Notes under the pieces: model-generated | Told to the model about the DNA's origin: nothing | The model's input: the letters and a program-made list of their open reading frames with translations, nothing else | Database searches by the model: none | Position numbers and translations under genes: made by a program | NCBI GenBank assembly: GCA_002633005.1 | Contig: NMRA01000032.1 | Span: forward strand, 959,692-1,023,691 | Origin: Phoronis australis | Taxonomy: Eukaryota; Phoronida; Phoronidae | Direction of reading: 5' to 3' | DNA: 64,000 nt | Part shown: piece by piece, positions 61,114 to 64,000 of the stretch | How the letters are laid out: each line of letters starts with the position of its first letter | How positions within the stretch are numbered: position 1 is the stretch's first letter

Positions 61114-62284
61114 GGTGTTGAGTCTCCATCTTCCCGATGACACAACACCCTTAGTACTCAAGGAATTGTCAACAGAGAATAGCTAACATTGACAGTTATA
61201 TCTTATCACCTCTAGGGACTCTTTATGTACTTCAGTGCAATCACATCTATTTGGAAATGCATGAGGCTAGGATGATCTTTTGTTAATCACCATGTTTTTA
61301 TTGTAGGATAATTCTACTTCTGCAAGCTCTGATTACTGCTGTAAGGAAATTCAAATCATACACTTATATTTGAAATGGGCTTTCATATGTGTACTGTAGT
61401 AATTGTTGAGATTTTAATGACAGGTTTTGAAGAGCGGGTTTGTTTGGTGTAGTGAAGCGTGGGTTCAACAGTTCAGATTACCATTAGGGTCAGTAGAAAA
61501 TTTATAGAAAATTTATTCTGTACATCCCGTCTGCAATTTGGCATACTTAGACAAAACTATATGACCAAACTAAAGGCTGTGATATATCAAATTGTTAGCC
61601 TGCTGTATTGTCTCTGATTGGGGTGATAGGGGGAGACTGTAACTTTCAGCCTAAACATACGTTGAATCTGACCCTGGATTCGTAGTCATTTTCTATGACG
61701 CTTACCGTACTTGCCCTAATAAGCGCCCATGCCCCTATAAGCGCCCCCCACGCGTTTTATGACTTTGCTAAAATAAGTGCCCAGTCCATGAACACCGCCG
61801 TACATGCGAAAAATGCTTTACCTACAGTTCTAAAACTCTACAGCAACGTCTTCAATTTATAAAGAAGATTCGACAGTCCTGAAAAAATCATTGTGGGCGG
61901 AATTTGTAGACCACTAGCGGCTCGCCACTATGTCGGTATTTAGCTGTGACTATACACTTCAAACTTCCGCCGTGCTTCAAAAAGAACGCAAAAGTTTTGC
62001 TGATCTTGTGAGGGAGGTGTGCTATCATGGTCTGGCCTTTCAGAACAGACGCAGCGTACTTGACGACAGGATTGTATTGTATCTTTTACGTACAGATCTT
62101 CTCCCTCAACAGGAATCCAAATTTCTTTGTATACATGACAACTGTGAATCGAAGACTAATAAAAACCTTAAGACGTTTGTTAAAAGCACGTGGCTAAGAT
62201 GCGCGTGCTACATACAAGTACCTGTCATCGAAGATTAGTCTTAGGGAACTAGTTATTCATGAAACGGGGAGCATAGCATCGGCT
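61114..62284. repeat. Tandem duplication, copy 1
   Basis: Begins GGTGTTGAGTCTCCATC and ends GCATAGCATCGGCT; copy 2 starts at 62287 with the same words, so the period is 1173 bp. The copies differ by scattered substitutions and small indels. Both contain two AAGCGCCC words and the run CCCCTATAAGCGCCCCCCAC. They also contain the decayed open frame described below. Confidence 0.9.
61880..62135 (-). pseudogene. HIRAN-like domain relic, copy 1
   Basis: Read on the minus strand: YAASVLKGQTMIAHLPHKIS, FAFFLKHGGSLKCIVTAK. The pattern ...VGHLPR-x-IS...FL-x-x-GG-x-[IL]-x-C-x-V-T... is one I associate with HIRAN-like domain proteins abundant in marine invertebrates. An upstream segment (IWIPVEGE) is in another frame, so at least one frameshift is present. 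A 2-nt difference from copy 2 after KYRHSG shifts the frame again, and GHLPR is changed to AHLPH. The family assignment is inference from memory of the pattern. The plus-strand frame over the same bases (start 61930) is considered a shadow. Confidence 0.45.
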
Positions 62285-62285
62285 N
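62285..62285. other. Ambiguous base exactly at the duplication junction
   Basis: A single N separates the end of copy 1 (62284) from the start of copy 2 (62286). Coincidence of an N with a duplication border is a classic sign of an assembly join. Confidence 0.95.
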
Positions 62286-63455
62286 TGGTGTTGAGTCTCC
62301 ATCATCCGGATGACACAACACCCTTAGTACTCAAGGAATTGTCAACAGAGAATAGCTAACATTGACAGTTATATCTTATCACCTCTATGGGCTCTTTATG
62401 TACTTCAGTGCAATCACATCTATTTGGAAATGCATGAGGCTAGGATGATCTTTTGTTAATCACCATGTTTTATTGTAGGATAATTCTACTTCTGCAAGCT
62501 CTGATTACTGCTGTAAGGAAATTCAAATCATACACTTATATTTGAAATGGGCTTTCATGTATGTGTGCTGTAGTATATGAATGTTGAGATTTTAATGACA
62601 GGTTTTGAAGAGCGGGTTTGTTCGGCGTAGTGAAGCGTGGGTTCAACAGTTCAGATTACCATTAGGGTCAGTAGAAAATTTATAGATAATTTATGCTGTA
62701 CATCCGTCTGCAATTTGGCATACTTAGACAAAACTATATGACCAAACTAAAGGCTGTGATATATCAAATTCTTAGCCTGTTGTATTGTCTTTGATTGAGG
62801 TGATAGGGGGAGACGTGTAACTTTCGGCCTAAACATACCTTGAATCTGACACTGGATTTGTAGTCATTTTCTATGACGCTTACCGTACTCGCCCTAGTAA
62901 GCGCCCATGCCCCTATAAGCGCCCCCCACGCGTATTCAGACTTTGCTAAAATAAGTGCCCAGTCCATGAACACTGCCGTACATGCGAAAAATGCCTTACC
63001 TACAGTTCTAAAATTCTACAGCAACGTCTTCAATTTATAAAGAAGATCCGATAGTCCTGAAAAAATCATTGTGGGCGGAATTTGTTGACCACTAGCCTTG
63101 CCACTATGTCGGTGTTTAGCCGTGACTATACACTTCAAGCTTCCGCCGTGCTTCAAAAAGAACGCAAAAGTTTTGCTGATCTGGCGAGGGAGGTGTCCTA
63201 TCATGGTCTGGCCTTTCAGAACAGACGCAGCGTACTTGACGACAGGATTGTATTGTATCTTTTCCGTAAAGATTTTCTCCCTCAACAGGAATCCAAATTT
63301 CTTTGTATACATGACAACTATGAATCAAAGACTAATAAAAACTAGACCTTTGTTAAAAGCACGTGGCTAAGATGCGCGCGCTACATACAAGTACCTGTCA
63401 TCGAAGATTAGTCTTAGGGAACTATTTATTCATGAAACGGTAGCATAGCATCGGC
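62286..63455. repeat. Tandem duplication, copy 2
   Basis: Same content and order as 61114-62284. Similarity ends at GCATAGCATCGGC near 63455, after which unique AT-rich sequence follows. Confidence 0.9.
63016..63312 (-). pseudogene. HIRAN-like domain relic, copy 2 (better preserved)
   Basis: A 98-codon minus-strand frame contains KGQTMIGHLPRQIS, FAFFLKHGGSLKCIVTAK, then QQIPPTMIFSG, close to the VGHLPR...GG.I.C.V.G...IPC...F.G pattern of HIRAN-like domains. The expected N-terminal part (IWIPVEGENLYGKD) lies in a different frame just upstream, so this copy is also broken. It lacks its own splice or promoter context and sits within the repeat unit. Confidence 0.5.
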
Positions 63456-64000
63456 AAGAAATAAATACTGACACTTATTTCCAAAAGTTTCTAATACGGT
63501 GAAACACTTTTGCGTTATTTTTAGGGGGAAGTATTAAATTAATTGTAATTGTTGTTTTTAAAGTCAAAATGACCCACTGATAGTGAACACTTCTGCACCC
63601 TTACACCCCCTGAATCTCTCGAAAAATAACTGTTAAACTGTCACGCATCCAGTCACCCGGCGACTCAATATCGACCTTACCAAGACAATTCTCAAACGAT
63701 TTGTAGCAGTTGAGATCAACAAGTGCTAAATAAAACACCTTCTGCTTTACTGCTTGTGTTAATTTCTTTAGTTACAATACACACCTAGATCGGTTTACTC
63801 TGGCAAATGAACTCTGATGACACGCATGTGCTCGCTCACTCACACATGCAGACAAACTTCAAACAAACATCACCTGACAACAACATGTGTATTCGTCCAG
63901 AGATTTTTCTCGTGTTGAGGAGTACAATCTAGTGCAGATTTGGACTTAATATCCAGTTAGTCCCGACTCCACAGGAACATAAAAATGTTAGGGACACTAT
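63456..64000. other. Right end of window, nothing identified
   Basis: AT-rich, non-coding by inspection. No exon with acceptable splice sites and no clear repeat seen. Confidence 0.5.

Noticed and set aside
61930-62238. A 102-codon plus-strand frame repeated in the second copy at 63082-63345
   Set aside because: The minus strand of the same bases gives a recognisable domain pattern and the plus frame does not; copy 2 also ends it early.
1-64000. tRNA, rRNA, CRISPR arrays, operons or phage genes
   Set aside because: None seen; exon-intron structure shows an animal nuclear locus, so bacterial systems are not expected. No tRNA-like cloverleaf was noticed, but a covariance-model scan was not possible.

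Overview
This is about 64 kb of AT-rich, intron-rich animal DNA. Coding exons are short, introns carry canonical GT-AG signals, and the non-coding DNA is full of short inverted-repeat elements, simple repeats and diverged dispersed repeats. Nothing looks bacterial, organellar or viral. The repeat style (foldback/MITE elements, a G-run element with 5-bp target duplications, 'AAGCGCCC' repeats, a HIRAN-like domain relic) suggests a marine invertebrate, perhaps a non-vertebrate deuterostome; that assignment is an impression, not a proof.

The one securely identified gene is a complete plus-strand MGAT1 (alpha-1,3-mannosyl-glycoprotein 2-beta-N-acetylglucosaminyltransferase, GnT-I, family GT13). 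I could join ten coding exons from 8937 to 30636 with correct splice sites and phases, giving 455 residues plus stop: short cytosolic tail, signal anchor, coiled stem, catalytic domain with the EDD metal/UDP motif and the WDDWM motif, and the conserved C-terminus. Intron 1 is about 10 kb. Upstream (1-8913) is repeat-rich DNA with candidate but unproven 5' exons. The 3' untranslated region starts at 30637 and its end is uncertain.

From about 38.4 kb there is a CpG-enriched stretch that looks like a promoter region, with a possible short minus-strand first coding exon on its left. To its right lies a clear plus-strand exon (43709-44345) encoding a Ser/Pro-rich segment made of three ~50-residue tandem repeats. 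Further candidate first exons on the plus strand (40643, 53016, 55546) all end in the same splice phase as this exon. This would fit one large gene with several alternative promoters whose shared body lies beyond 64 kb, but I do not recognise the gene. A lone candidate minus-strand exon lies at 53874-53962.

The right end (61.1-63.5 kb) is a tandem duplication of about 1.17 kb whose junction coincides with an N base. Each copy carries a decayed minus-strand open frame resembling a HIRAN-like domain. The rest of the window is intronic or intergenic, with many small non-autonomous transposon-like elements, which are listed individually.
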